DNA of 7,544 nt, from NCBI GenBank assembly GCA_024641625.1, contig JAHECQ010000190.1, forward strand, positions 1 through 7,544, in the 5' to 3' direction. This stretch comes from Acidimicrobiales bacterium. Its GTDB lineage: Bacteria; Actinomycetota; Acidimicrobiia; Acidimicrobiales; SZUA-35. The translations under genes were made by a program, and so were the position numbers. Within the stretch, counting starts at the first letter, position 1; each line of letters begins with the position of its first letter. Shown here piece by piece: positions 1-5,437 of this stretch. The notes beneath the pieces were generated by a model. It was not told the origin of the DNA, searched no databases, and saw only the letters and a program-made list of their open reading frames with translations.

Positions 1-963
1 CCCGCCATCCTGGTGGCCGTCGCCATCGCCGATCTCGTCCGCTGGCGCGTTCGATTCCCTACGGTCCGGATGGCGCTGTTCCTGCTGCAGTACGGAATCA
101 ACGACAGCATCGAGATCTTGCTCGCACCCGTCTATTGGATGCTTGCCGGGTTCGGAACACGACTCGACCGGCCGGCCTCCATCGCCCGACACGAGCGACT
201 GCAGCGCTGGTCGATCGACGTTCTGGCTCGTCGGGCCGAAGTCCTCCTCGGTCTCCGGCTCGACATCGACTCGGCCTCGACGGCGGCGCTCACCCCCGGC
301 CCGGTCATCGTGCTGTGCCGCCACGTCAACATCTTCGATGCCTCGCTGCCGACGTTGCTGTACCAACGCCTCGGCTTCCGGACCCGTGGCGTGATCATGG
401 CCGAGCTGCTCGCCGACCCTGGGTTCGATCTGATCTACGCGAGGACCGGGTCGGTGTTCATTCCACGCGACAACGGCCCGGAAGCCGTCGCCATGGTCCG
501 AGCGATCAGCCAGACCATCGACTCCACGACGGCCGTCGTCATCTTTCCCGAAGGCCGTCTCTTTCGCCCCGACGTCCTCGAGCGGGCCAAAGACCGGCTC
601 GCGCTCGAGAACCCCGAGCGCGCGGCGCGGCTGGCGCCACTCGAGAACGCCTTGCCGCCACGCCCCGGCGGGGTCTTGGCCCTCCTCGAGTCCATCTCTG
701 CCGATGTGGTGGTCATCACCCACAGCGGACTCGAGCAGTACGCATCCTTCTCCGACCTCGCCAGATCGGTTCCGCTTCGCAGCCCGGTGCGGGTGACGGC
801 GTGGCGGGTTCCGCGGGTCCAGATTCCCGACAGCGATGCCGACCGCATCGCGTGGCTCGATGAGCTCTGGCTGCGTATCGACAAGTCGGTCAGCGATGCG
901 GTTGCAGGCCGGCAATCGGCCACGGAGCCCGAACTGCTTGCGGCGAGAATGGTGCAGTTCTAG
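1..963 (+). CDS. PlsC-type 1-acylglycerol-3-phosphate acyltransferase family protein (5' partial)
   Basis: This is a membrane-associated lysophospholipid acyltransferase (LPLAT/PlsC fold), a family that moves an acyl chain from acyl-CoA or acyl-ACP to a glycerolipid or related acceptor. Counting from the GTG at 13 (316 residues), the HX4D catalytic motif is H104-D109 (RHVNIFD), block II is GSVFIPR at 146-152, and block III is FPEGR at 178-182. The usual Thr after FPEG is replaced by Arg, so substrate preference may differ from classic PlsC. The N-terminal 45 residues are hydrophobic and amphipathic, fitting membrane association. The frame stays open to base 1 without a stop, so the true start may lie outside the window; GTG at 13 is only the first visible start and has no visible Shine-Dalgarno. 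The gene ends at TAG 961-963. The family call is firm; the exact acceptor cannot be read from the sequence. Confidence 0.85.
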   Translation, partial: PAILVAVAIADLVRWRVRFPTVRMALFLLQYGINDSIEILLAPVYWMLAGFGTRLDRPASIARHERLQRWSIDVLARRAEVLLGLRLDIDSASTAALTPGPVIVLCRHVNIFDASLPTLLYQRLGFRTRGVIMAELLADPGFDLIYARTGSVFIPRDNGPEAVAMVRAISQTIDSTTAVVIFPEGRLFRPDVLERAKDRLALENPERAARLAPLENALPPRPGGVLALLESISADVVVITHSGLEQYASFSDLARSVPLRSPVRVTAWRVPRVQIPDSDADRIAWLDELWLRIDKSVSDAVAGRQSATEPELLAARMVQF

Positions 964-982
964 TGTCACCGAGGTCGAGACT

Positions 983-1057
983 ATGGCGGCTTCGAGGGGG
1001 ATGATCATGGGCAACGAGTCGAACTCGACCTCGCTGACCAGGGATGTTGCGTCTTGA
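983..1057 (+). CDS. Possible 24-codon small ORF upstream of the SARP fragment
   Basis: ATG at 983 is preceded by GAGG (971-974) at 8-nt spacing. A second in-frame ATG at 1007 has GAGGGG (994-999) 7 nt upstream, so two starts each have a plausible ribosome binding site. The 24-residue product is Ser/Thr/Asn-rich with no signal peptide or known motif. It ends 36 nt before the SARP start. It could be a leader peptide or chance: short ORFs are common and GAGG is frequent in this GC-rich DNA. No family is recognised. Confidence 0.15.
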   Translation: MAASRGMIMGNESNSTSLTRDVAS

Positions 1058-1093
1058 AATGATCGTGAAACGCCTGGTTTGGATGATGCCACC

Positions 1094-1804
1094 ATGCACG
1101 AGGGGCTGCAGATAGGGGTTCTCGGGAGAGTCGAGGCCAGAACTGAAGCCCGCGCGCTCGACTTGGGTGGGGCGCAGCAGCGTCGACTGCTGGCGTGTCT
1201 GGCCGAGCGAATCGGCGATGCCGTCAATGCCGACCGCTTGGCCGATGCGCTCTGGCCCTCGGGCAATCTGCCACAGGATTGGCGAGGCGCCATTCGGGTA
1301 GCGGCGTCTCGCCTCCGAACCTCCCTCGAGGACGAATCGGCGGTCGTGTCGATGGGCGGCGCCTACCGGCTGCACGTCAACCCCTCGGCTCTCGACGCCC
1401 TTCGGTTCGATGCCCGGCTACGGTCGGCACGCGAGTGCCCTGATCAGCGCGAACAGGCGACGTTGGTGCGCTCGGCCCTCGACGAGTGGCGGGGCAACGC
1501 CTACGAGGAGTTCGCCGACGAGCCATGGATCGAGGGCGAAGCTCGCCGCGCCGCTCGCCCTCGCGGCGGGTGTTGCGGCGGCAGGGTCGCCGGCTCGGAC
1601 GTCCGATGCATCGCTCGCCACCGCCGAACTGCCCGACGCTCGGGACATCGTCGCCGACATCGACCCGGCACGAATTCCGCTCGTCACCGCCGACGACGAG
1701 GTCGCCATCTTCGGGGACGACGTGTCCGGACCAGGAGCACGATTGGTGGCGATGGAACTTCTGCGCGATCTGGACGTCGAGGCGGTGGCGGTGCGCGAAG
1801 GTGA
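1094..1804 (+). CDS. Truncated AfsR/SARP-type transcriptional regulator (winged helix plus start of BTAD, then out of frame)
   Basis: Residues from the ATG at 1094 to about nt 1549 match the N-terminus of SARP/AfsR regulators: an OmpR-type winged-helix DNA-binding domain (IGVLG, GAQQRRLLACLAE, DRLADALWP, ASRLRTSL, GGAYRLHV), then the first 45 or so residues of a bacterial transcriptional activation domain (ALDALRFDARL, ALDEWRGNAYEEFADEPW). A normal BTAD runs about 100 residues further. Here, after GEARR (ending 1549), this frame becomes Arg-rich and non-protein-like until its stop at 1802-1804, while protein-like sequence continues in another frame. The gene therefore looks broken. TTG at 1079 is an alternative start in the same frame; ATG 1094 was preferred because it sits closest to the conserved domain. 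No good Shine-Dalgarno is visible. If expressed, it could bind DNA but lacks a complete activation domain. Confidence 0.6.
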   Translation: MHEGLQIGVLGRVEARTEARALDLGGAQQRRLLACLAERIGDAVNADRLADALWPSGNLPQDWRGAIRVAASRLRTSLEDESAVVSMGGAYRLHVNPSALDALRFDARLRSARECPDQREQATLVRSALDEWRGNAYEEFADEPWIEGEARRAARPRGGCCGGRVAGSDVRCIARHRRTARRSGHRRRHRPGTNSARHRRRRGRHLRGRRVRTRSTIGGDGTSARSGRRGGGGARR

Positions 1805-2129
1805 TGCCGAGCTGTTGCGGGCCGCCGACCACGGCAGTCGCCTCGTCGAACTGCGGAACGTCGTCAAGGGCCAGGTGCCGGGGGAGCGCACGGCGCTCGA
1901 CTACCGCTTCGATCAGATGCATCTCACGGTGGTCCGCCTCGGCGGCCAGACCGGCGCGCTCCTCGGAGTCGAGGCCCGGGGCACCATGGCCTCCGTCACC
2001 TACGACGACACCGGTCGGGCCGTCGGCAGAGAGTCCGACGGGGACGCGTCCCCCTTCGCCAACGTCTTCGTTCTGCGCCCAGGTGATGACGGACGCTGGT
2101 TGCTGATCCTGGTCCGACCCCTCGAGTAG
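1539..2129 (+). pseudogene. 5'-less fragment of an exported or membrane-anchored protein (hydrophobic segment plus NTF2/IMS-like C-terminal domain)
   Basis: From about 1539 the protein-like frame shifts by +1 relative to the SARP fragment. It begins with an Ala/Leu-rich hydrophobic stretch (KLAAPLALAAGVAAAG) resembling a signal or membrane segment, then an acidic linker, then about 120 residues ending LLILVRPLE. This last part (MELLRDLDVEAVAVREGDAELLR, then beta-rich sequence and SPFANVFVLRPGDDGRW) resembles the small cystatin/NTF2-like domains at the C-terminus of actinobacterial surface proteins; that resemblance is a pattern impression, not an alignment. No start codon with a ribosome binding site serves this frame: the ATG at 1410 lies inside the SARP coding part and would add about 43 non-protein-like residues. 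It is best read as the 3' half of another gene joined out of frame to a SARP gene, or as a frameshifted fusion. Confidence 0.5.
1544..1568. repeat. All-GC inverted repeat at the frame junction
   Basis: CGCCGCG (1544-1550) and CGCGGCG (1562-1568) are a perfect 7-bp inverted repeat around an 11-nt loop, exactly where the coding frame changes. Such a hairpin can promote deletion or replication slippage, and can also cause sequencing or assembly indels. Confidence 0.5.
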
Positions 2130-2186
2130 GTGGTTGAGGCGACACGGATGCGACCGTTCTCAACGGGTCGTCGCCGGAGACCGAGG

Positions 2187-2450
2187 TCATTTCTCGAGTG
2201 AGCGATCACCTGGATGGTGGTCGCCTCTGAGACGGTTGTGGGGCCCGCAGTGCGGCATCCAGGTGGGGAAGCTCCGTGCGTTGCTCTGGATGCTTCGGAC
2301 CTTGCGTTGCTCGACCCGGACGGAGGTCTGAATCTGACCGATTGCCAGGAGGACGGCCGCGTGCAGTGACGGATCGGTGAACCGTTCCAGGAGGTTCTGC
2401 GCCGGCTCGAGCGACGCGCCCGGATCGACGCCTCCGCCCCGGCGGCCGAT
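2187..2450 (-). pseudogene. Coding-like minus-strand remnant without a start codon
   Basis: No intact gene lies between 2130 and 2495. The minus strand has a stop-free frame from just after a TAG (2453-2451) to TGA (2189-2187), 87 codons with no ATG, GTG or TTG start before the middle. Its first part reads like a real soluble helical protein (EPAQNLLERF, LHAAVLLAIGQIQTSVRVEQ), and 51 of the 60 codons from 2420 to 2241 end in G or C. Part of the plus strand (a 65-codon frame at 2134-2331) shares the same third positions, so codon bias alone does not fix the strand; the plus frame has a Trp/Cys/Arg-rich antisense-like composition and stops at 2331. This may be a decayed gene whose 5' end was lost, overlapping the promoter of the next gene. 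No family is recognised. Confidence 0.25.
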
Positions 2451-2451
2451 C

Positions 2452-2473
2452 TATAGTCCCCCGGTGCGCACCG
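2452..2473 (+). promoter_or_regulatory. Candidate promoter -10 box and palindromic operator of the flavoprotein gene
   Basis: TATAGT (2452-2457) fits a -10 hexamer and predicts a start near 2464. That base falls inside CGGTGCGCACCG (2462-2473), a perfect 12-bp palindrome, the classic position for a repressor operator. A -35 box is not clear. The Shine-Dalgarno GGGGAGA (2481-2487) and the ATG at 2496 follow. The palindrome is seen; the promoter and operator roles are inferred. Confidence 0.35.
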
Positions 2474-2495
2474 CCGAGCAGGGGAGATCGCGGGG

Positions 2496-3719
2496 ATGAA
2501 CGACGATGCTGTCGGGGCCGCCCTCGTCGACAGAGCCAGATCGCTGCGCGAGCAGCTGCGGGTGGAGCAGGACGACGCCGACCGGTCCGGGCACTACTCC
2601 GAGTCGCTGCACGCGGCATTCGGCGACGCGGGCTTCTACCGGATCCTCCGCCCCGCCCGCTACGGCGGCCTCGAATTGGGGTTCGAGACGTTCTGCCGGG
2701 TGGTCCTCGAGATCGCCACTGGGCACCCCGGAGCCGGTTGGTGTTTCGGTCTGAGCGCATCGCACCTGTGGTTGTTCGCCTCGCACTTCCCCGCCCACGT
2801 GCAGGATGAGGTGTTGGGCCGCGACGCGGACTTCATCGCTCCGTTCTCCGGCAGCTTCAACGGCGTCTGCTCGACGGCCGAGGGCGGCTTCGAGGTCGAG
2901 GGTATGTTCGGCTACTCGAGCGGCGCGCCGTACTCGTCTCATCTCCTGGGCGTGGTGCGGGTGCAGGACAGCGACCCGGTCGACGTCCGACTCGTACTCA
3001 TCCCCCGCCACGCTTACGAAGTCATCGACGACTGGGGTGGCGACCAAACGCTGGGATTGCGGGCGAGCGGCTCGAACACGCTGCGGGTGGCCAAGTTCTT
3101 CGTGGCGGCCGATCACACGATCCCCTACAGCGGCTACCTCTCCCATTCCGCAGTGCGAGCGCAGCCAAGCCCCGGCACCGAGCTGCACGGCAACTCCCTG
3201 TACCTCGGTCCGCTGGCCGTACCTTTCCACCTGAACCTGGCGCTCGTCGTGGTGGGTGCGGCCCGCGCCGCGATCGATGAGTTCACCGCGGTCTCGTCGC
3301 TCAAACGCGAGCCCATGCCCCCCTTCGACCTGCGCCGGGACACTGCGGTGGCACAGCTGGTGCTCGGCGAAGCTGTGGCCAAGACCGCCACCGCTGAAGC
3401 TGCCGTCTTCGCCGTTGCGCGCGACTATGAGCGGTATTGCGAGAGAGCCGTGATCCATGGCGACCCGTTCACCGTGGCCGACAACTTGCGGCTGTGGGCG
3501 GTAAGTCAACAGGCGGCCGAAATGGCGGCACAGGCCGTTCGGATGCTGTTCGCGAACTCGGGCACCGGCGCCGGGCGGAGCGACAGCCGAATGGCCCGCT
3601 ACCTGGCCGACGTCACGATGTACGGCACCCACCCCGTCGCAAACGTGACCCGCGTCTTCCCCATGCTCGGTAGAGCGCAACTCGGCATTCCCGCGGGATT
3701 CTTCGGTCTCGACGACTGA
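2496..3719 (+). CDS. Acyl-CoA dehydrogenase-fold flavin-dependent monooxygenase (HsaA-like)
   Basis: The 407-residue protein has the acyl-CoA dehydrogenase fold and is closest in pattern to the two-component flavin-dependent hydroxylases of that superfamily, such as the steroid-degradation enzyme HsaA (about 394 residues). Those use reduced flavin from a partner reductase to hydroxylate aromatic or other substrates. Visible landmarks are LRPARYGGLELG (51-62), HPGAGW (77-82), a middle beta domain with GFEVEGMFGYSSGA (131-144), GLRASGSNTLRV (187-198), and a C-terminal helical domain with GTHPVANV (377-384), where HsaA-type enzymes have a conserved His region. The start is secure: ATG 2496 follows GGGGAGA (2481-2487) at 8-nt spacing. 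It is monocistronic here, convergent with ssrA. No flavin reductase lies in the window, so the partner must be elsewhere. A true acyl-CoA dehydrogenase is the alternative; the substrate is unknown. Confidence 0.85.
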   Translation: MNDDAVGAALVDRARSLREQLRVEQDDADRSGHYSESLHAAFGDAGFYRILRPARYGGLELGFETFCRVVLEIATGHPGAGWCFGLSASHLWLFASHFPAHVQDEVLGRDADFIAPFSGSFNGVCSTAEGGFEVEGMFGYSSGAPYSSHLLGVVRVQDSDPVDVRLVLIPRHAYEVIDDWGGDQTLGLRASGSNTLRVAKFFVAADHTIPYSGYLSHSAVRAQPSPGTELHGNSLYLGPLAVPFHLNLALVVVGAARAAIDEFTAVSSLKREPMPPFDLRRDTAVAQLVLGEAVAKTATAEAAVFAVARDYERYCERAVIHGDPFTVADNLRLWAVSQQAAEMAAQAVRMLFANSGTGAGRSDSRMARYLADVTMYGTHPVANVTRVFPMLGRAQLGIPAGFFGLDD

Positions 3720-3727
3720 ATTGACAG

Positions 3728-3768
3728 GCGATACTCGACGCCGTTGGAGTTCTTTGGGGGAGTATCGC
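3728..3768. terminator. Hairpin just downstream of the flavoprotein gene (possible terminator)
   Basis: GCGATACTC (3728-3736) and GAGTATCGC (3760-3768) form a perfect 9-bp inverted repeat around a 23-nt loop, starting 9 nt after the flavoprotein stop. There is no T-tract on the plus strand, and the loop is long for an intrinsic terminator. Lying between convergent genes, it may end transcription from either side, or only stabilise 3' ends. Confidence 0.35.
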
Positions 3769-3856
3769 TCCAGAAACGTTCGCCGACCGGAGCCAACACT
3801 GGAGGACATACTCCCTGTTCAGAGGCTCGCAGTTCGCACTTCGGCGAACTTCTGGA
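3769..3856. repeat. Imperfect long inverted repeat with a nested hairpin between acd and ssrA
   Basis: TCCAGAA-AC-GTTCGCCG (3769-3785) is the reverse complement of CGGCGAAC-TTCTGGA (3842-3856) apart from a 2-nt bulge, giving 15 pairs around a 56-nt spacer. Inside it AGTTCGC (3831-3837) and GCGAACT (3844-3850) form a competing 7-bp hairpin with a 6-nt loop. The nested hairpin begins 26 nt beyond the mature 3' end of ssrA, so it could act in tmRNA 3' trimming or termination. No U-tract follows it. Confidence 0.4.
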
Positions 3857-3876
3857 AACTCTGACGAACGCTGGAG

Positions 3877-4268
3877 TGGAGCTGGGGGGAATCGAACCCC
3901 CGTCCGCCGAGGAATCATCGCCCCCGATACGACCATTCCCGCGATTCTGGCGTTGGGGCAGCCACCCGGCCGGGTCCGGGGGAGTCCTTGCGGGCTCCGT
4001 ACCCTCGGGTCTTTCCCCGATGTCAGCGGTCTTTGCCTTGCTGTCAGCAGTCTCTCCCGCTGTCCACCACTGCTTCTGTTGACGGGCTGCAGTGATCAGG
4101 CCCCGCGTGACCTCACGGTTCGCAATTTCCCTCTCGTTACCTGATCAGATCAGGCGGCGAGAGCGAAGTCAGCCTTGTTGGCGCTTCTGTGATGCCCCGA
4201 TTAACGAGTCTGAGCAACTCGGGTCGCACGAACGAATCCTCGTCTCGACGTCGAAACCGGTCAGCCCC
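3877..4268 (-). ncRNA. ssrA: Transfer-messenger RNA (tmRNA, 10Sa RNA)
   Basis: tmRNA rescues stalled ribosomes: charged with alanine and bound by SmpB, it enters the A site, then its short reading frame is translated to add a degradation tag. The mature 5' end GGGGCTGACCGGTTTCGACG starts at 4268, and the 3' end runs through a T-arm (GGGGG TTCGATT CCCCC) to CAGCTCCA, ending at 3877. The first seven bases GGGGCUG pair with the 3' CAGCUCC, leaving A as discriminator. CCA is not encoded: CTC follows the discriminator. Length is about 392 nt, within the family range. The resume codon is at RNA position 87, close to the E. coli position, and the tag reads ANKADFALAA. The interior between tag and T-arm should hold the pseudoknots; a near-repeat TGTCAGC(A/G)GTCT on the plus strand at 4021-4032 and 4042-4053 lies there. 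smpB is directly upstream on the same strand. Confidence 0.97.
4150..4182 (-). other. tmRNA tag-peptide reading frame (ANKADFALAA, stop UGA)
   Basis: From the likely resume codon GCC at 4182-4180 the frame reads ANKADFALAA, then TGA at 4152-4150. The ALAA end is the usual signal for ClpXP-type degradation. With the alanine carried on tmRNA, the full tag would be AANKADFALAA, the same length as the E. coli tag. The stop codon lies inside a perfect 15-nt palindrome with one central base (4140-4154). Confidence 0.93.
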
Positions 4269-4281
4269 GAGTGTGAGAAGA

Positions 4282-4310
4282 GAACGTTTCATGAACGTGT
4301 CTCTTGTCAA
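4282..4310 (-). promoter_or_regulatory. Candidate ssrA promoter region with a consensus -35 box and symmetric repeats
   Basis: On the minus strand TTGACA (4310-4305) is a consensus -35 hexamer, 36 nt upstream of the mature tmRNA 5' end. No good -10 hexamer is seen at 16-18 nt spacing. On the plus strand the stretch between holds GAACGT twice (4282-4287, 4293-4298), the palindrome TTCATGAA (4288-4295), and ACGTT/AACGT arms (4284-4288, 4294-4298). A regulator might bind here, but none is identified. Since RNase P sets the mature 5' end, transcription may begin a few bases upstream of it. Confidence 0.4.
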
Positions 4311-4395
4311 GTAACGCTGGCCTGAGCCAGTCGCTTCAGTGTAGTCAGCACCGACGGTCGCTGGTTGGTCACCTGGCCGAACGGCGTCCGCGTGC

Positions 4396-4857
4396 TCAGC
4401 GGCGGTTGCGGTCGGCCAACTCCCGACGGGCGTCGCGATCGGCGTCGCGCTTGGCGATGATCTGACGCTTGTCGACGGTCTTTCGACCCTTGCCGAGCCC
4501 CAGCTCCATCTTGGCCAGGCCATCCTTGAAGTAGAGCGCCATCGGCACCAACGTGAGACGGTCCTGATTGATCTTTGACGAGAGGCGGTCGAGCTCGTAG
4601 CGATGCATCAGGAGCTTGCGCCGACGCGTGGGGTCGGCCGATCCCTGGAGGCTGGCGCGGGTGTAGGCCGCGATGTTCAGGCCCACCAGCCACAGCTCGC
4701 CGTTCTCGAAGCGGGCGTAGGCGTCGTTCAGTTGCACCTTCGCCTCGCGCAGGGCCTTCACCTCGACTCCGCGCAGCATGACGCCGGCCTCGAACGTCTC
4801 GGTGATGTCATAGTCGCGCCGAGCAGTCTTGTTGGTCGCGATCATCGTAACGGCCAT
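4396..4857 (-). CDS. smpB: SsrA-binding protein SmpB
   Basis: SmpB binds the tRNA-like domain of tmRNA and is required for its delivery to stalled ribosomes and decoding there. The 153-residue product is full length. It shows NKTARRDYDITETFEAG (9-25), GVEVKALRE (30-38), DPTRRRKLLMH (75-85) and the C-terminal GLAKMELGLGKGRKTVDKR (113-131), followed by the basic tail RDADRDARRELADRNRR that inserts into the mRNA channel. The start at ATG 4857 (MAVTMIATNK) fits the family; a second ATG at 4845 is possible. The open frame runs up to 5157, but those extra residues lie antisense to mec and do not resemble SmpB. No Shine-Dalgarno is clear, so initiation may be leaderless. The stop is 127 nt upstream of the tmRNA 5' end, the usual smpB-ssrA arrangement. 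The gene is divergent from mec. Confidence 0.97.
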   Translation of the reverse strand: MAVTMIATNKTARRDYDITETFEAGVMLRGVEVKALREAKVQLNDAYARFENGELWLVGLNIAAYTRASLQGSADPTRRRKLLMHRYELDRLSSKINQDRLTLVPMALYFKDGLAKMELGLGKGRKTVDKRQIIAKRDADRDARRELADRNRR

Positions 4858-4963
4858 TGGCCGAGGGTAACGGACTACCGACGCTGCGGCGCCGGCGGCC
4901 AATAGGCCGGCCACCGGTCGATCGGCCCAACCGGTTCGCCGGTGCAACTGCTTTACTGGCAGG
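4858..4963. promoter_or_regulatory. Divergent smpB / mec intergenic region
   Basis: These 106 bases must hold the start signals for both directions. There is an 8-bp palindrome AACCGGTT (4929-4936) and two further CCGGT copies (ACCGGT 4913-4918, GCCGGT 4938-4943). TTTACT (4952-4957) sits 6 nt before the GTG of mec, where a -10 box would give a leaderless transcript. None of the promoter assignments is secure. Confidence 0.3.
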
Positions 4964-5437
4964 GTGCTGACGTTGAATCGCCGGACCTGGCTCGAGATCC
5001 TGGCCGAGGCGTGGCAGGTGTACCCGCTGGAGGCCTGCGGCTTGCTCATCGGCCCCGGCCCCGAGACCGACCCTGACGCGCCGATAGACCGATTCGTTCC
5101 GATCCTCAACGAGGCGCGGTCGAGTCGTATCTTCTCCTTGAGTCCGATGGGGTACATGAAAGCGGAGCGAGTGGCGGACGATCTGGGTCTCCAGGTCGTC
5201 GGCGTGGTGCACTCTCACACACACACCTCGGCCTACCCCTCGCCCACCGACGTGGCCGAGGCCACCAAACCGCTGGTCCCGCCGACGTGGCACTGGGCCA
5301 TTGTGTCGCTGGCCTGGGGATTCCCCGAGCTGCGCAGCTATCGAGTGTCCCCCGACGCTGCCACCGTCGGGGGATCGGACGACGGATCGGACCTCCCGGT
5401 GGGAATGGACGAGGAACCCGTGTGGTTGAAAGACTAG
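4964..5437 (+). CDS. mec: JAMM/MPN metallopeptidase, CysO-cysteine peptidase Mec
   Basis: Mec is a zinc JAMM peptidase that cleaves the CysO-cysteine adduct, releasing free cysteine and regenerating CysO with its Gly-Gly end. The 157-residue protein carries the complete motif: the general-base Glu is E23 in LEACGLLIG, and HxHx7SxxD is H83, H85, S93 and D96 (HSHTHTSAYPSPTD). NEARSS (49-54) follows the first strand, as in the family. It resembles M. tuberculosis Rv1334 in length and, decisively, in being followed by cysO and cysM. The GTG at 4964 is given; TTG at 4973 is a serious alternative because CAGGG precedes it at good spacing. The tail after residue 130 is acidic and low-complexity and contains a small DNA duplication (GGATCGGAC at 5372-5380 and 5384-5392). 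The gap to cysO is 44 nt. Confidence 0.95.
   Translation: MLTLNRRTWLEILAEAWQVYPLEACGLLIGPGPETDPDAPIDRFVPILNEARSSRIFSLSPMGYMKAERVADDLGLQVVGVVHSHTHTSAYPSPTDVAEATKPLVPPTWHWAIVSLAWGFPELRSYRVSPDAATVGGSDDGSDLPVGMDEEPVWLKD
5348..5374 (+). repeat. Perfect 10-bp hairpin inside the 3' end of mec
   Basis: TCCCCCGACG (5348-5357) and CGTCGGGGGA (5365-5374) pair perfectly around the 7-nt loop CTGCCAC, one of the strongest short hairpins in the window. It lies about 60 nt before the mec stop and codes for SPDAATVGG. No U-tract follows, so it is not a standard terminator. It could block 3' exonucleases or attenuate read-through between mec and cysO. Confidence 0.55.

Noticed and set aside
135..923. Several long alternative frames on both strands over the acyltransferase
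   Set aside because: Arg/Pro/Ser-rich shadows of the PlsC-type gene, which carries the HX4D and FPEG motifs.
970..1033. 10-bp inverted repeat CGAGGTCGAG / CTCGACCTCG as a terminator after the acyltransferase
   Set aside because: The arms are 44 nt apart, no T-tract follows, and TCGAG-type words are very common in this DNA, so chance is likely.
2134..2331. 65-codon plus-strand ORF
   Set aside because: Trp/Cys/Arg-rich, no ribosome binding site, no recognised similarity, and it overlaps a more protein-like minus-strand frame.
2451..3809. 452-codon open frame on the minus strand
   Set aside because: It is antisense to the flavoprotein gene, has a His/Arg/Val-rich mirror composition with no recognisable domain, and arises from the strong G/C third-position bias of the real gene.
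3613..3936. 107-codon minus-strand frame with RRTGVRFPPAP
   Set aside because: This is the sense-strand artefact of the same tmRNA T-arm, running on into the acd-ssrA gap; not a protein.
3744..4082. 112-codon plus-strand frame containing GGIEPPS
   Set aside because: It runs antisense across the tmRNA 3' end. The GGIEPPS string is a familiar artefact of translating the complement of a T-arm.
4858..5157. N-terminal extension of smpB
   Set aside because: The frame is open upstream of 4857, but the extra 100 residues overlap mec in antisense and are not part of the SmpB family.
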